Notes: generated by a model from the sequence alone, not told the origin. 64,000 nt of DNA from Pyrococcus kukulkanii (GCF_001577775.1 NZ_CP010835.1:806001-870000); one strand, 5' to 3'; counted from the first letter of the stretch, positions 17,537 to 26,266 are shown. Translations and numbers: made by a program.

Positions 17537-18429
17537 GAAAGAGAAAGGTATTTTCAGTTATTTTACTCTTGCTATCTCTCGGGTACATGGCACGCACTGT
17601 TAAAATAGAAGAGCTAAAAGAAGCCTTCTCTATAGCAGATCTAAAACTCCTGAGTCTTTCCCTTGGGATGGCATTTTCATCGATACTTATCTCAACTCTA
17701 AGATGGTATATCGCTCTTAGGGAGATTCAAGATGTAAGCTTCAGGAAAACCTTCACTGCAATTTTAAGTGGGTTTTATATGATGGTCTTCCTTCCCCCAA
17801 GTGTTGGACACTTAGCAAAAGTAAAGCTTGTTGGGGGAGATTACTTTAAGGCGCTTTCAGCTCTAATTTTTGGCATTTCTCTTGAGGGCTTAATCCTCGT
17901 TATAATATCAATAGTGGCCTTTGGGACTAGCATGTGGAAATTCCTTTTACTTGGACTTCTTCTCGTGCCCATTTTCTATGATAATGCCACTTACAACGTT
18001 CTTCAGGTGGGATTGCATCTCGTTCGAAGAATTAGCCCTCGGCTCGCTAGGAGGTTGGAGGACTACGTGGAGAGAATACATTTTGGGTGGAGAAACTCCA
18101 AGAAGAATCCAAGCACTTTCGCTGTGCTACTTTTCCTCTCGATGATTACGGTGCTCCTTCAAGTGGGCGGAATAATAACAGTTGGAAAAGCTTTTGGGCT
18201 CTCAGTTGGGCTACTTGATGCCATCAAAGCATTTATACTCAGCACACTTTTTGCTGTTGTAAGTGGTATCCCTTCGGGTATAGGTGCGAACGAGCTTGGC
18301 ATAACGCTCGCCTTAGGTTCTTCGACGAAGAGCACCTTAGTTGCCTTTACGTACAAGTTCATCTACCAGTACGTGTGGTCTTTTGTGGGGGCTGTAGAGT
18401 TTTATAAAACGGTGGGGGGTAAATCATGA
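17533..18429 (+). CDS. UPF0104 / lysylphosphatidylglycerol-synthase-TM-like membrane protein
   Basis: 298 aa with about eight hydrophobic helices. It shows family features such as LSTLRWYIALREI near residue 55, FYMMVFLPPSVGHLAKVKLV near 78-98, and the C-terminal SGIPSGIGANELGITLALG. Archaeal and bacterial relatives (AglD N-terminal region and related proteins) are linked with lipid-glycan transfer or flipping. It overlaps the UbiA gene and the glycosyltransferase gene by 4 bases each, so the three are translationally coupled. Confidence 0.85.
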   Translation: MRKRKVFSVILLLLSLGYMARTVKIEELKEAFSIADLKLLSLSLGMAFSSILISTLRWYIALREIQDVSFRKTFTAILSGFYMMVFLPPSVGHLAKVKLVGGDYFKALSALIFGISLEGLILVIISIVAFGTSMWKFLLLGLLLVPIFYDNATYNVLQVGLHLVRRISPRLARRLEDYVERIHFGWRNSKKNPSTFAVLLFLSMITVLLQVGGIITVGKAFGLSVGLLDAIKAFILSTLFAVVSGIPSGIGANELGITLALGSSTKSTLVAFTYKFIYQYVWSFVGAVEFYKTVGGKS

Positions 18430-19580
18430 GGGTAGCCCTTGTAAGTGATTGGTATTACCCAAAAGTTGGTGGTGTGGCTAGCCACATGCACCATCTAGCG
18501 AGGCATTTGAAGGAAAGGGGTCACGATGTCGCAATCGTGACTAATAATCTTAAGACTGGAAAGGAGAAAGAGCTTAAGGAGTTGGGCATTGAACTGAGAA
18601 AAATATCTGGGACTGTAAGCCCAATTGTGGGAATAAACCTCACTTATAGCTTGAAATCAAATAAGGAACTTGGAGGATACTTGAATGACTTCGAGGTTAT
18701 TCACTCTCATCATGCCTTCACGCCCCTTGCCCTTAAGGCAGTGAAAGCAGGTAGAAAACTTGGAAAGGCAACGTTGCTCACAACGCATAGCATATCATTT
18801 TATCATGAATCCTCTCTCTGGAAAGCTTTGGGATTGACGTTTCCCCTATTTAGTCATTATCTGAGCTTCCCCCATAAGATAATAGCGGTTAGTAACTCTG
18901 CTAAAGCTTTTATAGAACACTTCACGGATGTTCCGGTGGAAGTAATCCCTAATGGGGTAGATGATGAACTTTTTAAACCCTTAAGTGAAGATGAGAAAGC
19001 GGATGTAAAGGAGAAACTTGGGTTAGAAGGTCGTGTTGTTCTCTATGTTAGCCGAATGTCTCCAAGGAAAGGGCCTCACGTTCTTCTCAATGCGTTTCAA
19101 AGAATTGTTGAAGAGGCCGATGATGTCACCCTTGTGATGGTGGGGACAGGAGAGATGCTTCCCTTCTTAAAAGCACAAGCAAAGTTTTTGGGGATTGAGA
19201 GGAGAGTTAGGTTCCTGGGGTACGTTCCAGGCGAAATCCTTCCGAAGTTGTACGCATCGGCAGATGTTTTCGTTCTTCCCTCCATAACCTCGGAGGCATT
19301 TGGGATTGTTATCTTAGAAGCTATGGCTTCTGGGGTGCCCGTCGTGGCAACAACTGTTGGTGGGATCCCAGAAGTTGTTCAAGAAAGTGGAAGTGGTGTC
19401 CTTGTTCCTCCCGGGGATGAAGTTGCACTTGAGCGGGCTATCATAAAAATACTTTCAGACAAGAACTTTGCTAACAAGCTCGGAAAGGCAGGAAGGAAGG
19501 CGGTTGAGAAGGAATATTCTTGGAAAGTCGTTGTTGAGAAGATCGAAAAGGTGTATGAGGAGGTTTTGAATTCACTTTAG
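18426..19580 (+). CDS. GT4-family glycosyltransferase
   Basis: 384 aa GT-B fold enzyme. N-terminal DWYYPKVGGVASHMHHLA is the acceptor-side glycine loop. The C-terminal half has LYVSRMSPRKGPHVLLNAF and SEAFGIVILEAMASGVPVVA, i.e. the E-x7-E motif that binds the nucleotide-sugar donor. Close in style to PimA/PimB-type phosphatidylinositol mannosyltransferases. Last gene of the UbiA operon; likely glycosylates a membrane lipid at the cytoplasmic face. Donor sugar is not determinable. Confidence 0.92.
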   Translation: MRVALVSDWYYPKVGGVASHMHHLARHLKERGHDVAIVTNNLKTGKEKELKELGIELRKISGTVSPIVGINLTYSLKSNKELGGYLNDFEVIHSHHAFTPLALKAVKAGRKLGKATLLTTHSISFYHESSLWKALGLTFPLFSHYLSFPHKIIAVSNSAKAFIEHFTDVPVEVIPNGVDDELFKPLSEDEKADVKEKLGLEGRVVLYVSRMSPRKGPHVLLNAFQRIVEEADDVTLVMVGTGEMLPFLKAQAKFLGIERRVRFLGYVPGEILPKLYASADVFVLPSITSEAFGIVILEAMASGVPVVATTVGGIPEVVQESGSGVLVPPGDEVALERAIIKILSDKNFANKLGKAGRKAVEKEYSWKVVVEKIEKVYEEVLNSL

Positions 19581-19621
19581 TTTTTCACAAAAAAGTGTTA
19601 AATAGTGTTTACGGTAAGCTC

Positions 19622-20794
19622 CTAAGAAAGCTCCAGCAAGAAGAAAGGCACATCCTCCCTCTCGAGTACCACAACCTCCCTGGGATACCTCCTATGGGCC
19701 TTTCCGGTCTTTACTTCCACTTTCATGTTTTCCGCAATTGCATCAATCTCGTAAGAGTTCCTATAGTAATAGACCTCCCCATACTTCCGGTACAGATGCT
19801 CCTGAACAACCCATTCGTAAATTGCCTCTTCTCTTAGCTCCGCCCCGCTCCATGCTGAGAAAAGTCTGGCCAAAAGAGGATCCCTGAAAAAGAACTTTTT
19901 CTCCCTCCTATACATAATCCTGTTTCCTTCTTTCAGGTATGCCGTCCCAAGGATGTATAGCTCTTGGAAGAGCTCCACGTAGCTTTGAATTACCTTGTAG
20001 GAATAGCCTGAAGTCATGCTAGCTAATGCCCTATAGCTCGTTGCGGAGGGAGCGCTTTCAATGATCGCATAAAATGCCTCCCTAGCTATTTCGAGGCTCT
20101 TTCCAAACCTTATGAACTCCCCTAGGTAAGCCCCGAGAAGATCGTCCATTGGAAGACCGTTAAGTGAACCGGGAAATCCACCTGTTCTCAAGTACTCATC
20201 AAATAGCTTCAGGGTTTTCTCTCGGTGAAGTTCCGGCCTTTTGAGCCCCATTACCTCGGTGTACTCCCTGAAAGAGAGGGGCATTACCTCGAGAGTTTTT
20301 CCTTTTCCCCTTCTTCCTGGGAACATCTCCACGTCCCTTTTTACTTTTAGTGAGCTCGATCCTGTGACGGTAATAACGTCATTATCCAAAAGACCTGCAT
20401 CAATTAGTGGCTTAACACCTCTCCACCAACCTTCAAGTGATGAGACCTCGTCCAAAAAGATGTAGCCCTTTCTAATCCCCTCCTTCTCCTTCATCTCGTG
20501 AAACTCTTTTAGCAGGGCCAAAAGCTCCCTGTAGTCTGGCAGGATCTCAACATTGATATATAGAACTGATTCTGGAGGATTTTCTTTCAAAAGCTTTTCA
20601 ATTAAAAGCTTTATTCCTGTTGTTTTTCCGACCTGCCTTGGGCCAAGGACGAAGTTCAGTGAAAAAGGTTCAAGGGGAATTCTGTCAATCCATTTCGGCC
20701 ACCAACGGATCTTTTGCCTTCTCCACTGTCTCACGTGGTAATCCTCTTTTCCTCCCCACCACGGGTTCATGTAAGTTAGATCTCCAAGCCTCAT
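19622..20794 (-). CDS. AAA-type ATPase with DUF4143 C-terminal domain
   Basis: 390 aa. Walker A FVLGPRQVGKTTGIKLLIEK near residue 50, Walker B GYIFLDEVSSLEG near 110, sensor VTGSSSLKVK, then a helical lid, wHTH-like region and a DUF4143 nuclease-like tail ending in EIDAIAENMKVEVKTGK (D...E-x-K pattern). It is a different subfamily from the DUF234 ATPases at 36.7-43.4 kb. Such proteins are abundant in Thermococcales; proposed roles include selfish or defence-linked elements, none proven. Its promoter carries two identical palindromes. Confidence 0.85.
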   Translation of the reverse strand: MRLGDLTYMNPWWGGKEDYHVRQWRRQKIRWWPKWIDRIPLEPFSLNFVLGPRQVGKTTGIKLLIEKLLKENPPESVLYINVEILPDYRELLALLKEFHEMKEKEGIRKGYIFLDEVSSLEGWWRGVKPLIDAGLLDNDVITVTGSSSLKVKRDVEMFPGRRGKGKTLEVMPLSFREYTEVMGLKRPELHREKTLKLFDEYLRTGGFPGSLNGLPMDDLLGAYLGEFIRFGKSLEIAREAFYAIIESAPSATSYRALASMTSGYSYKVIQSYVELFQELYILGTAYLKEGNRIMYRREKKFFFRDPLLARLFSAWSGAELREEAIYEWVVQEHLYRKYGEVYYYRNSYEIDAIAENMKVEVKTGKAHRRYPREVVVLEREDVPFFLLELS

Positions 20795-20803
20795 GTTGGC
20801 ACC

Positions 20804-20856
20804 TGAGAAGTTCTAGTTCTCATGTCTTTATAAATGTTGAGAACTCTGATTTCTCA
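20804..20856. promoter_or_regulatory. twin operator TGAGAA-N7-TTCTCA flanking a TATA box
   Basis: Two copies of the same inverted repeat, TGAGAA-N7-TTCTCA, occupy 20804-20822 and 20838-20856. Their centres are 34 bp apart, about three helical turns, and between them lies the symmetric TATA box TTTATAAA (about 20827-20834) that would drive the DUF4143 ATPase gene starting at 20794. Downstream towards the HEPN gene a second, separate promoter-like AAATTTAAG occurs near 20890. Confidence 0.7.
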
Positions 20857-20932
20857 TTGCTGATCAGGTGTTGCAAATTAAGAAGCCAAGAAATTTAAGT
20901 GTATGCACTAAACTATAGTATAAGGTGAAATT

Positions 20933-21346
20933 ATGGGCATACCTGAGGAAGTTATTAGACATATTGAAATTGCAGAAGAGGAATTATCCTCAGCTAATTT
21001 GCTCCTTCAGAATGGAAAGCTTAGGGATGCTATAAGTAGAGCCTATTATTCAATGTTCCATGCTGCTAAAGCTCTGCTCCTTATGAAGGGTATAAATCCG
21101 AAAAAGCATTCTGGCGTTGTAATGATGTTTGGATTGCATTTTGTAGATGAAGGGTTTATTGAAAGGACTTATGCTAAATACTTAGCATCTGCATTCTCTT
21201 TGAGGTCTCGGGCAGACTATGACATTTATTATGAACCTTCCTTAGAGGAGGCTGAAGCTGTAGTTGAAAATGCGGAACGTTTCCTTCAGAGAATAAAGCG
21301 AGCATTGGAGGAGATAGCTCATGGAGAAAAAAGCATTGGCCCTTAG
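20933..21346 (+). CDS. HEPN-domain protein, probable toxin of a HEPN-MNT pair
   Basis: 137 aa all-helical HEPN protein. The core AISRAYYSMFHAAKALLLMK carries R-x6-H, within the R-x4-6-H spacing used by catalytic HEPN RNases, and SLRSRADYDIYYEPSLEEAE matches the C-terminal helix of the family. It overlaps the nucleotidyltransferase gene by 26 bases. In HepT/MntA systems the HEPN protein is an RNase toxin that MNT neutralises by AMPylation; assignment of roles here follows that knowledge. Confidence 0.87.
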   Translation: MGIPEEVIRHIEIAEEELSSANLLLQNGKLRDAISRAYYSMFHAAKALLLMKGINPKKHSGVVMMFGLHFVDEGFIERTYAKYLASAFSLRSRADYDIYYEPSLEEAEAVVENAERFLQRIKRALEEIAHGEKSIGP

Positions 21347-21635
21347 AGAATTCATAAAAAGAGTTGAGGATAAATTTGGTGGCTCTATTGAAAGTATCGT
21401 GCTATTTGGATCCTATGCGAGAGGAGACTATAGTGAAGATAGCGATATAGATGTGCTCATTGTTGGTGATGTCGATTTTTATGAGATTATGGAAATTGTC
21501 ACTGATATCCTCCTTGAATACGGAGAGCTCATAAGTCCAATATTATTAGGGCCAGAAGAACTCCGAAAAAGGAAAGACAGCTTTATAAAAACTATCCTAA
21601 CTGAAGGGAAGGTTGTATATTCAAAAACCAGTTGA
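21321..21635 (+). CDS. MNT-type minimal nucleotidyltransferase, probable antitoxin
   Basis: 104 aa pol-beta fold. The signature LFGSYARGDYSEDSDIDVLI contains the G-S motif and both catalytic aspartates of D-x-D, so it should be active. The ATG lies within the 3' end of the HEPN gene, giving translational coupling. Known MntA proteins add AMP to the partner HEPN toxin. The gene is followed by the relic of another antitoxin gene. Confidence 0.87.
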   Translation: MEKKALALREFIKRVEDKFGGSIESIVLFGSYARGDYSEDSDIDVLIVGDVDFYEIMEIVTDILLEYGELISPILLGPEELRKRKDSFIKTILTEGKVVYSKTS

Positions 21636-21658
21636 GCTTTTTATTGTGAGGGAAAGGC

Positions 21659-21824
21659 ATGGATAAAACTGGAAACAAAGTTGAAAGGAGAGTTAAGATA
21701 GAACTTGCGATAAGGCTTTACGAAACAGGCTAGAAGATTGGCAGGTCTCATTAAGTGGAAATCCTTTGAGCTTTTAGCTAAAGAAGGTAAGGGTATCTTA
21801 AAAATAAAATTTGAAGAAATTTAA
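21659..21824 (+). pseudogene. decayed UPF0175-family antitoxin gene
   Basis: From ATG 21659 the frame gives VKIELAIRLYETG then TAG; the continuing homology lies in another frame as RLAGLIKWKSFELLAKEG. Together they match the helix-turn-helix core of UPF0175 proteins (AIRLYE-G...A-LAGLSKWEF-ELL). The protein is broken by the stop and a frame change and lacks a PIN partner. It overlaps the stop of the ABC exporter gene by a few bases. Confidence 0.6.
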
Positions 21825-23539
21825 ACCTCCATCTCCTCTAACCCCCGAATTACACCCTCCAGATTAATCTCCCTGCCCCCAGGAATTTCCATTGCAATTC
21901 TGCCGTCATGAATAACCACTATTTTATCGACGTACCTTAGTATCCCCGGCCTGTGGGCTATTATTATGCTCGTCCTTCCCTCCATAAGCTTAAGCATTGC
22001 CTCTTGAACCAGCCTTTCCGTCTTGGGATCAACGCTTGACAGTGCCTCGTCCAGAATCACTATATCAGGATCCTTAAGCATAGCCCTAGCAATTGCTATC
22101 AGCTGCCTCTCCCCCAGGGAAAGTAATTTCCCTGCCTCTCCGGCCGGAGTGTCATAGCCCTTAGGGAGCCTCATTATGAACTCATGGATGCCGAGCTGTT
22201 TGCAGACCCTTATCACATCCTCCCTACTTGCCCCAGGATTTGCTATTAGGATGTTCTCCATTATTGTCCCAGGGAAGAGGTAGGTTTCCTGGGGGACGTA
22301 GCCTATTCTATTCCTGAGGCTTTTCCTACTTATCTTCCTTCCATCTATTCCGTCATACAGAATTCTTCCCCTCGTGGGGTCGTAGAACCTCATGATTAAG
22401 TTAGCTATTGTCGTTTTTCCAGCTCCAGTCTTGCCGACGAGGGCTATTTTGCTCCCAGGAGGTATATCTAAATTAATATCCTTTAGAACCGGCCTGTCCT
22501 TCTCGTACTCGAACCATACATTCTCAAACTTTATTTCCCCATTAAGCCTTTCAACTTCAATTCCCTCGTAGCTCTCAACGTTCTCATCATCTATTATCTC
22601 GTATATCCTGTCTAAGGCTGCCAAGGCTGATTGAAGGCTGTCGTACATGCTCACAACGTTGTTTATAGGTCCTCTGAACCTCTGAGCGTACTGGACAAAG
22701 GCTACAACAACGCCTATGCTCACCGTGCCCTTGTACGCTAGATAACCTCCGTAGGCTATCACGATTATTACCGAGAGTAAGCTTGTAATGTTCATGAGGG
22801 GCCAGAAGAGGCCCATGTATATTGCAACCCTCAGGTAAGCTTTCACAGTTTCGAGTGAGGCCTTAGAGAATTCCTTCTCAACATCCTTCTCCTTTCCAAA
22901 TGCCCTTATCGTCTCTATCCCGGAAACGCTCTCCTCGACTATGCTTGAAATCTTCGCGACCTTCTCCCTGGTCTCCCTGTAGGCCCTCCTCATTCTGCCC
23001 CCGAAGTAGTAAGCCACTACAACCATTAGCGGGACGCTCAGGAGCGTTGCTAAGGTCAGCCTCGGGCTTAGGAAGAGCATTGCAGCTATTATTCCGGCTA
23101 TGCTCAGTATACTGCTTATCCCTCCCAGCAGGCCCGAGACGAGTATATCGTTCACCATGTTTGTGTCGTTTATTATCCTTGAAACCAAATCTCCAGTAGA
23201 TCTGTTCTTGAAGAAGTCCAAGTTTGAAACGAGAATTTTCTCATACAGCTGCCTCCTAAGGCTTTTCAGCACGTTCTGACCGAGCATCTCCGTGTAGTAG
23301 GTCTGAAGCGTCGTGAAGAACCACTGGGCGACTAAGGCCAAGAGGTAGAGTGTAGCGATGAAGGGCAATCCCTCAAGCTTTCTAGGGATTATGTAGTGGT
23401 CTATTGCCACCCTGAGCAGGTAGGGAGAGGCAAGCGTCGCCAGGGTTGAGCCTATTATTGCAACAACAGCTATCCCCAGGATCCTTCTTTGTGATAATGC
23501 CTCCCTGAGGAACCTCAGAAAGAGGGACTTATCTCCCAT
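21821..23539 (-). CDS. ABC exporter half-transporter (consensus-site subunit)
   Basis: About 572 aa, transmembrane domain (six helices) fused to an NBD. Walker A LVGKTGAGKTTIANLIMRF, Q-loop YVPQETYLF, signature LLSLGERQLIAIARAM (LSLGE instead of LSGGQ), Walker B IVILDEALSSVD with the catalytic Glu, and H-loop IIIAHRPG. The start is ATG 23539 after GGTGGTGGGT, overlapping the partner gene by 11 bases. Its partner has the mirror-image defects, so the two form a TM287/288-like heterodimer exporting an unknown lipid or drug-like compound. Confidence 0.92.
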   Translation of the reverse strand: MGDKSLFLRFLREALSQRRILGIAVVAIIGSTLATLASPYLLRVAIDHYIIPRKLEGLPFIATLYLLALVAQWFFTTLQTYYTEMLGQNVLKSLRRQLYEKILVSNLDFFKNRSTGDLVSRIINDTNMVNDILVSGLLGGISSILSIAGIIAAMLFLSPRLTLATLLSVPLMVVVAYYFGGRMRRAYRETREKVAKISSIVEESVSGIETIRAFGKEKDVEKEFSKASLETVKAYLRVAIYMGLFWPLMNITSLLSVIIVIAYGGYLAYKGTVSIGVVVAFVQYAQRFRGPINNVVSMYDSLQSALAALDRIYEIIDDENVESYEGIEVERLNGEIKFENVWFEYEKDRPVLKDINLDIPPGSKIALVGKTGAGKTTIANLIMRFYDPTRGRILYDGIDGRKISRKSLRNRIGYVPQETYLFPGTIMENILIANPGASREDVIRVCKQLGIHEFIMRLPKGYDTPAGEAGKLLSLGERQLIAIARAMLKDPDIVILDEALSSVDPKTERLVQEAMLKLMEGRTSIIIAHRPGILRYVDKIVVIHDGRIAMEIPGGREINLEGVIRGLEEMEV

Positions 23540-25262
23540 ACCCACCACCCACGAGCTCTCTGAAAATGCTCTCCCTCTTGAGTAGCTCTTCTGGATCCCC
23601 TTCCTCTACTATCCTCCCGTCTTTCAGGATGATTACCCTATCGACGATCCTCGCCAAAGAAGGTCTTTGGGAGACTATTAGGGCAGTTTTATCCCTCAGA
23701 ATGTCCTTTAGGTCCTCAACGAGTTTCCTCTCGGTCTCTAGATCTAGATTTGACACGGGATCATCGAGGAGGACTATCTTTGGATTAAGGAGCATTGCCC
23801 TAGCTAATGCCAGCCTCTGTCTCTGCCCGCCGGAGAGAGTTATACCTTTCTCTCCTATAACCGTGTCGTAACCCTTCGGTAACGAAGAGATGAAATCATG
23901 TATCTTCGCTACTTTAGCGGCCTTCACAATTTCCTCCATGCTTGCATCCGGCTTTGCTAGCGCTATGTTCTCCTTTATGCTCCTGTTGAATATGAATGGT
24001 TCCTGGGGAACGTAGGCTACTATCTTCCTGAGGCTGTTAACCTTTATCCTCCTAACATCTACACCGTCAATTAGCACTTGACCTTTCTGGGGCTCATAAA
24101 GCCTCGCTATGAGCTTAAGGATGGTACTTTTTCCCGATCCTGGAGGCCCAGTTATTAGAACCTTTTCTCTAGGCTTCACTTTGAAGCTAATGCCTTTGAG
24201 CACCGTCCTCTCGGTGGCCTCGTATGTAAACCACACATCCCTGAATTCAACCTCTCCCCTGGGGTTCTCAAGATCTATAGCATCGGGAGCATCGACGCTT
24301 TCAGGGGCTGAATCTATGACTTCAAACAGCCTCGATGCCGCAGCTAGGGTTCTCTGCATATCTCCAATTATGAAGCCGAGGGCCCTCAAGGGCCACATTA
24401 GAGTGAGCATGTAAGTAAGGAAAGCTGTAAGCTCTCCCACGGTTAGGGTTCCAGCTATTATCCCCTTGCCTCCGTAGTAGAACATTGCGCTCATTGAAAG
24501 CCCGAGAACGAGGAATGGAGAATTACCGTAGATTGAAGTTATCTTGGTGGCCTTAACGTTTAGAGAGTACAGCTTTTCATTATCCTCGTCAAACTTTGAG
24601 AGTGCGTAACTCTCAGATGCGAGGGCTTTTATCGTCTTTATACCTGCTATCGCCCCGGTCACCAGCGATGCAAGAACTCCGGTTTGGTGCCTTATGCTGT
24701 CGTAAATTGGTCTTACCTTCTTTATGTATGTCATGTTTATCATTACGACTACGATTATCGTCACAACAGCAACGAGCGTCAGTCTTCCGCTCATCCTAAG
24801 CATGTAATAAAGGGATATCAAGATCAAGAATGAGGAATAAACGAGCATTCTCAGCCTGAACGATAGGAAGGCCATTATCCTCTCAGTGTCATTGGTTATC
24901 CTGCTTATTATCTGACCGGAGAAAGTTTTATCAAAGAACTCCATCCTGTGCCTCTGGATTGCTCTAAATGCGTCCATTCTTATCATGTAGATCGCATGCT
25001 GGGAGGCTTTCGTTAGGAGGTAGCGGGCTGAAAAGCTGAACGCTCCATTCAAAACTCCAGCGAGGATTATTAGGAGGGCGTACTTTACTGCAATATCATA
25101 ATCCTTCGCGGATATCCCCTTGTCTATTGCGTTCCTTATTAGAACTGGAATGACTCCGTTCGTGTAGGACATTAAAACTACCAAGACCATGGCTATCCCA
25201 AATTCGAGCTCATGCCCTTTGAGGTACCCCAGGATCCTCATGAACTCCTTAGTTGAGCCCAT
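23529..25262 (-). CDS. ABC exporter half-transporter (degenerate-site subunit)
   Basis: 577 aa, six transmembrane helices plus NBD. Walker A ITGPPGSGKSTILKLIARL, Q-loop YVPQEPFIF and a perfect signature ITLSGGQRQRLALARAM, but Walker B is VLLDDPVSNLD (Asp in place of the catalytic Glu) and the switch region is LIVSQRPSL (Gln in place of His). These are the substitutions seen in the degenerate site of heterodimeric exporters such as TM287/288. First gene of the two-gene operon; a TATA-like AAATATTTATAG lies about 25-35 bases before its ATG. Confidence 0.92.
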   Translation of the reverse strand: MGSTKEFMRILGYLKGHELEFGIAMVLVVLMSYTNGVIPVLIRNAIDKGISAKDYDIAVKYALLIILAGVLNGAFSFSARYLLTKASQHAIYMIRMDAFRAIQRHRMEFFDKTFSGQIISRITNDTERIMAFLSFRLRMLVYSSFLILISLYYMLRMSGRLTLVAVVTIIVVVMINMTYIKKVRPIYDSIRHQTGVLASLVTGAIAGIKTIKALASESYALSKFDEDNEKLYSLNVKATKITSIYGNSPFLVLGLSMSAMFYYGGKGIIAGTLTVGELTAFLTYMLTLMWPLRALGFIIGDMQRTLAAASRLFEVIDSAPESVDAPDAIDLENPRGEVEFRDVWFTYEATERTVLKGISFKVKPREKVLITGPPGSGKSTILKLIARLYEPQKGQVLIDGVDVRRIKVNSLRKIVAYVPQEPFIFNRSIKENIALAKPDASMEEIVKAAKVAKIHDFISSLPKGYDTVIGEKGITLSGGQRQRLALARAMLLNPKIVLLDDPVSNLDLETERKLVEDLKDILRDKTALIVSQRPSLARIVDRVIILKDGRIVEEGDPEELLKRESIFRELVGGGYGR

Positions 25263-25300
25263 GTTAGTACATTCATCCCGTTTCTATAAATATTTATCGG

Positions 25301-25316
25301 TTAGATGGCTATCTAA
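25301..25316. promoter_or_regulatory. inverted repeat between ABC exporter and S8e promoters
   Basis: TTAGAT-GGCT-ATCTAA, 6-bp perfect arms. It lies just behind the minus-strand TATA (about 25283-25296) of the exporter operon and about 25 bases before the TATA of the S8e gene, so it could bind a factor affecting either promoter. Confidence 0.4.
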
Positions 25317-25335
25317 ACCAGATGGTAAGTAGCAC

Positions 25336-25350
25336 AAAAAGCTTATAAAT
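25336..25350 (+). promoter_or_regulatory. BRE/TATA of the S8e gene
   Basis: AAAAAG followed by CTTATAAAT lies 37-45 bases before the ATG at 25387, with GAGGTGAGATTAA as ribosome site. This is a textbook strong archaeal promoter for a ribosomal protein. Confidence 0.75.
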
Positions 25351-25386
25351 AACTCATTGGAATGCCGAATAGCGAGGTGAGATTAA

Positions 25387-25782
25387 ATGGCGATCTGGCA
25401 GGGAAGATCACTTAAGAAGCCTTCAGGTGGAAGGATTGTACTCGCGAGGAAGAAGAGGAAGAGGGAGCTCGGTAGAGAGCCCGCTAACACAAGGGTTGCC
25501 GAACAGGACAAGAGGAAGATCATCAGGACTTACGGAGGAAACAGGAAGGTTAGATTGACCGCTGCAGCTTATGCAAACGTCTTTGACAAGACCGGGAAGG
25601 GCAGGAAGGTTAGAATCATTAGGGTTATCGAGAACCCAGCAAACAGGCAGTTTGCAAGAAGGAACATCATCACCAGGGGAGCAATAATCGAGACCGAGCT
25701 TGGAAAGGCCAGGGTTACTTCAAGGCCTGGCCAGGATGGTGTCGTCAACGCTATCCTCCTCGAGGAGAAGACTATTGAGTGA
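25387..25782 (+). CDS. rps8e: 30S ribosomal protein S8e
   Basis: 131 aa, basic. Begins [18 protein letters not shown] and carries the R-K rich [16 protein letters not shown] segment and [18 protein letters not shown] strand typical of archaeal/eukaryotic S8e. It sits in its own transcription unit with a strong promoter; its last codons overlap the start of the JAMM protease gene, so the two are translated together. Confidence 0.97.
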   Translation: MAIWQGRSLKKPSGGRIVLARKKRKRELGREPANTRVAEQDKRKIIRTYGGNRKVRLTAAAYANVFDKTGKGRKVRIIRVIENPANRQFARRNIITRGAIIETELGKARVTSRPGQDGVVNAILLEEKTIE

Positions 25783-26188
25783 CTTTCGATTTTCCCTCGT
25801 TCTCCCTAAACCTATAATTGAGGAAATTCTCAAAAGGGCGACCTCTTCTCCCATTGAGATTTGTGGCTTCCTCCTTGGAAGGGAAAATAAAGTTAGCGAA
25901 GTAGTGTTCGTTAAGAACGGGCTTGATTCTCCGGTAGAGTTTGAGATGGAGCCTGAGGAAATGCTGAAGGCCTTAGAGTACGCTGAAGGTAAAGGCTTGG
26001 AGGTCGTTGGAATATTTCACTCCCATCTCTCCTGTCCTCCAACTCCAAGCGGTAAAGACCTAAAGGGGATGGAGCTTTGGCCGGTTGTTTGGCTTATAGT
26101 TAACTCCTCTGGGGAGTACGGGGCATGGAAACTTGAGAATGGAAAAGTTGTAGAGGTTGAAGTTAGAATAGTGAACGGGAGTCCATGA
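25775..26188 (+). CDS. JAMM/MPN+ metalloprotease (desampylase-like)
   Basis: About 137 aa from TTG 25775, chosen because GAGGAGAAGAC sits just upstream and the start overlaps the S8e stop; the longer frame lies inside S8e. The zinc motif is complete: Glu in [11 protein letters not shown], then [17 protein letters not shown] giving H-x-H-x10-D. Archaeal JAMM proteins of this size remove SAMP ubiquitin-like proteins from targets; it resembles PfJAMM1 of P. furiosus. Candidate substrates are the GG-ended proteins at 12312 and 60473. Confidence 0.9.
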   Translation: MSDFRFSLVLPKPIIEEILKRATSSPIEICGFLLGRENKVSEVVFVKNGLDSPVEFEMEPEEMLKALEYAEGKGLEVVGIFHSHLSCPPTPSGKDLKGMELWPVVWLIVNSSGEYGAWKLENGKVVEVEVRIVNGSP

Positions 26189-26266
26189 ATATTTTACAGA
26201 TGTTAAATACTAATCCACGTGAGAAGTGCTAAGGTTTTTACATTCCTCAACTACTCCTAAAGTGCA

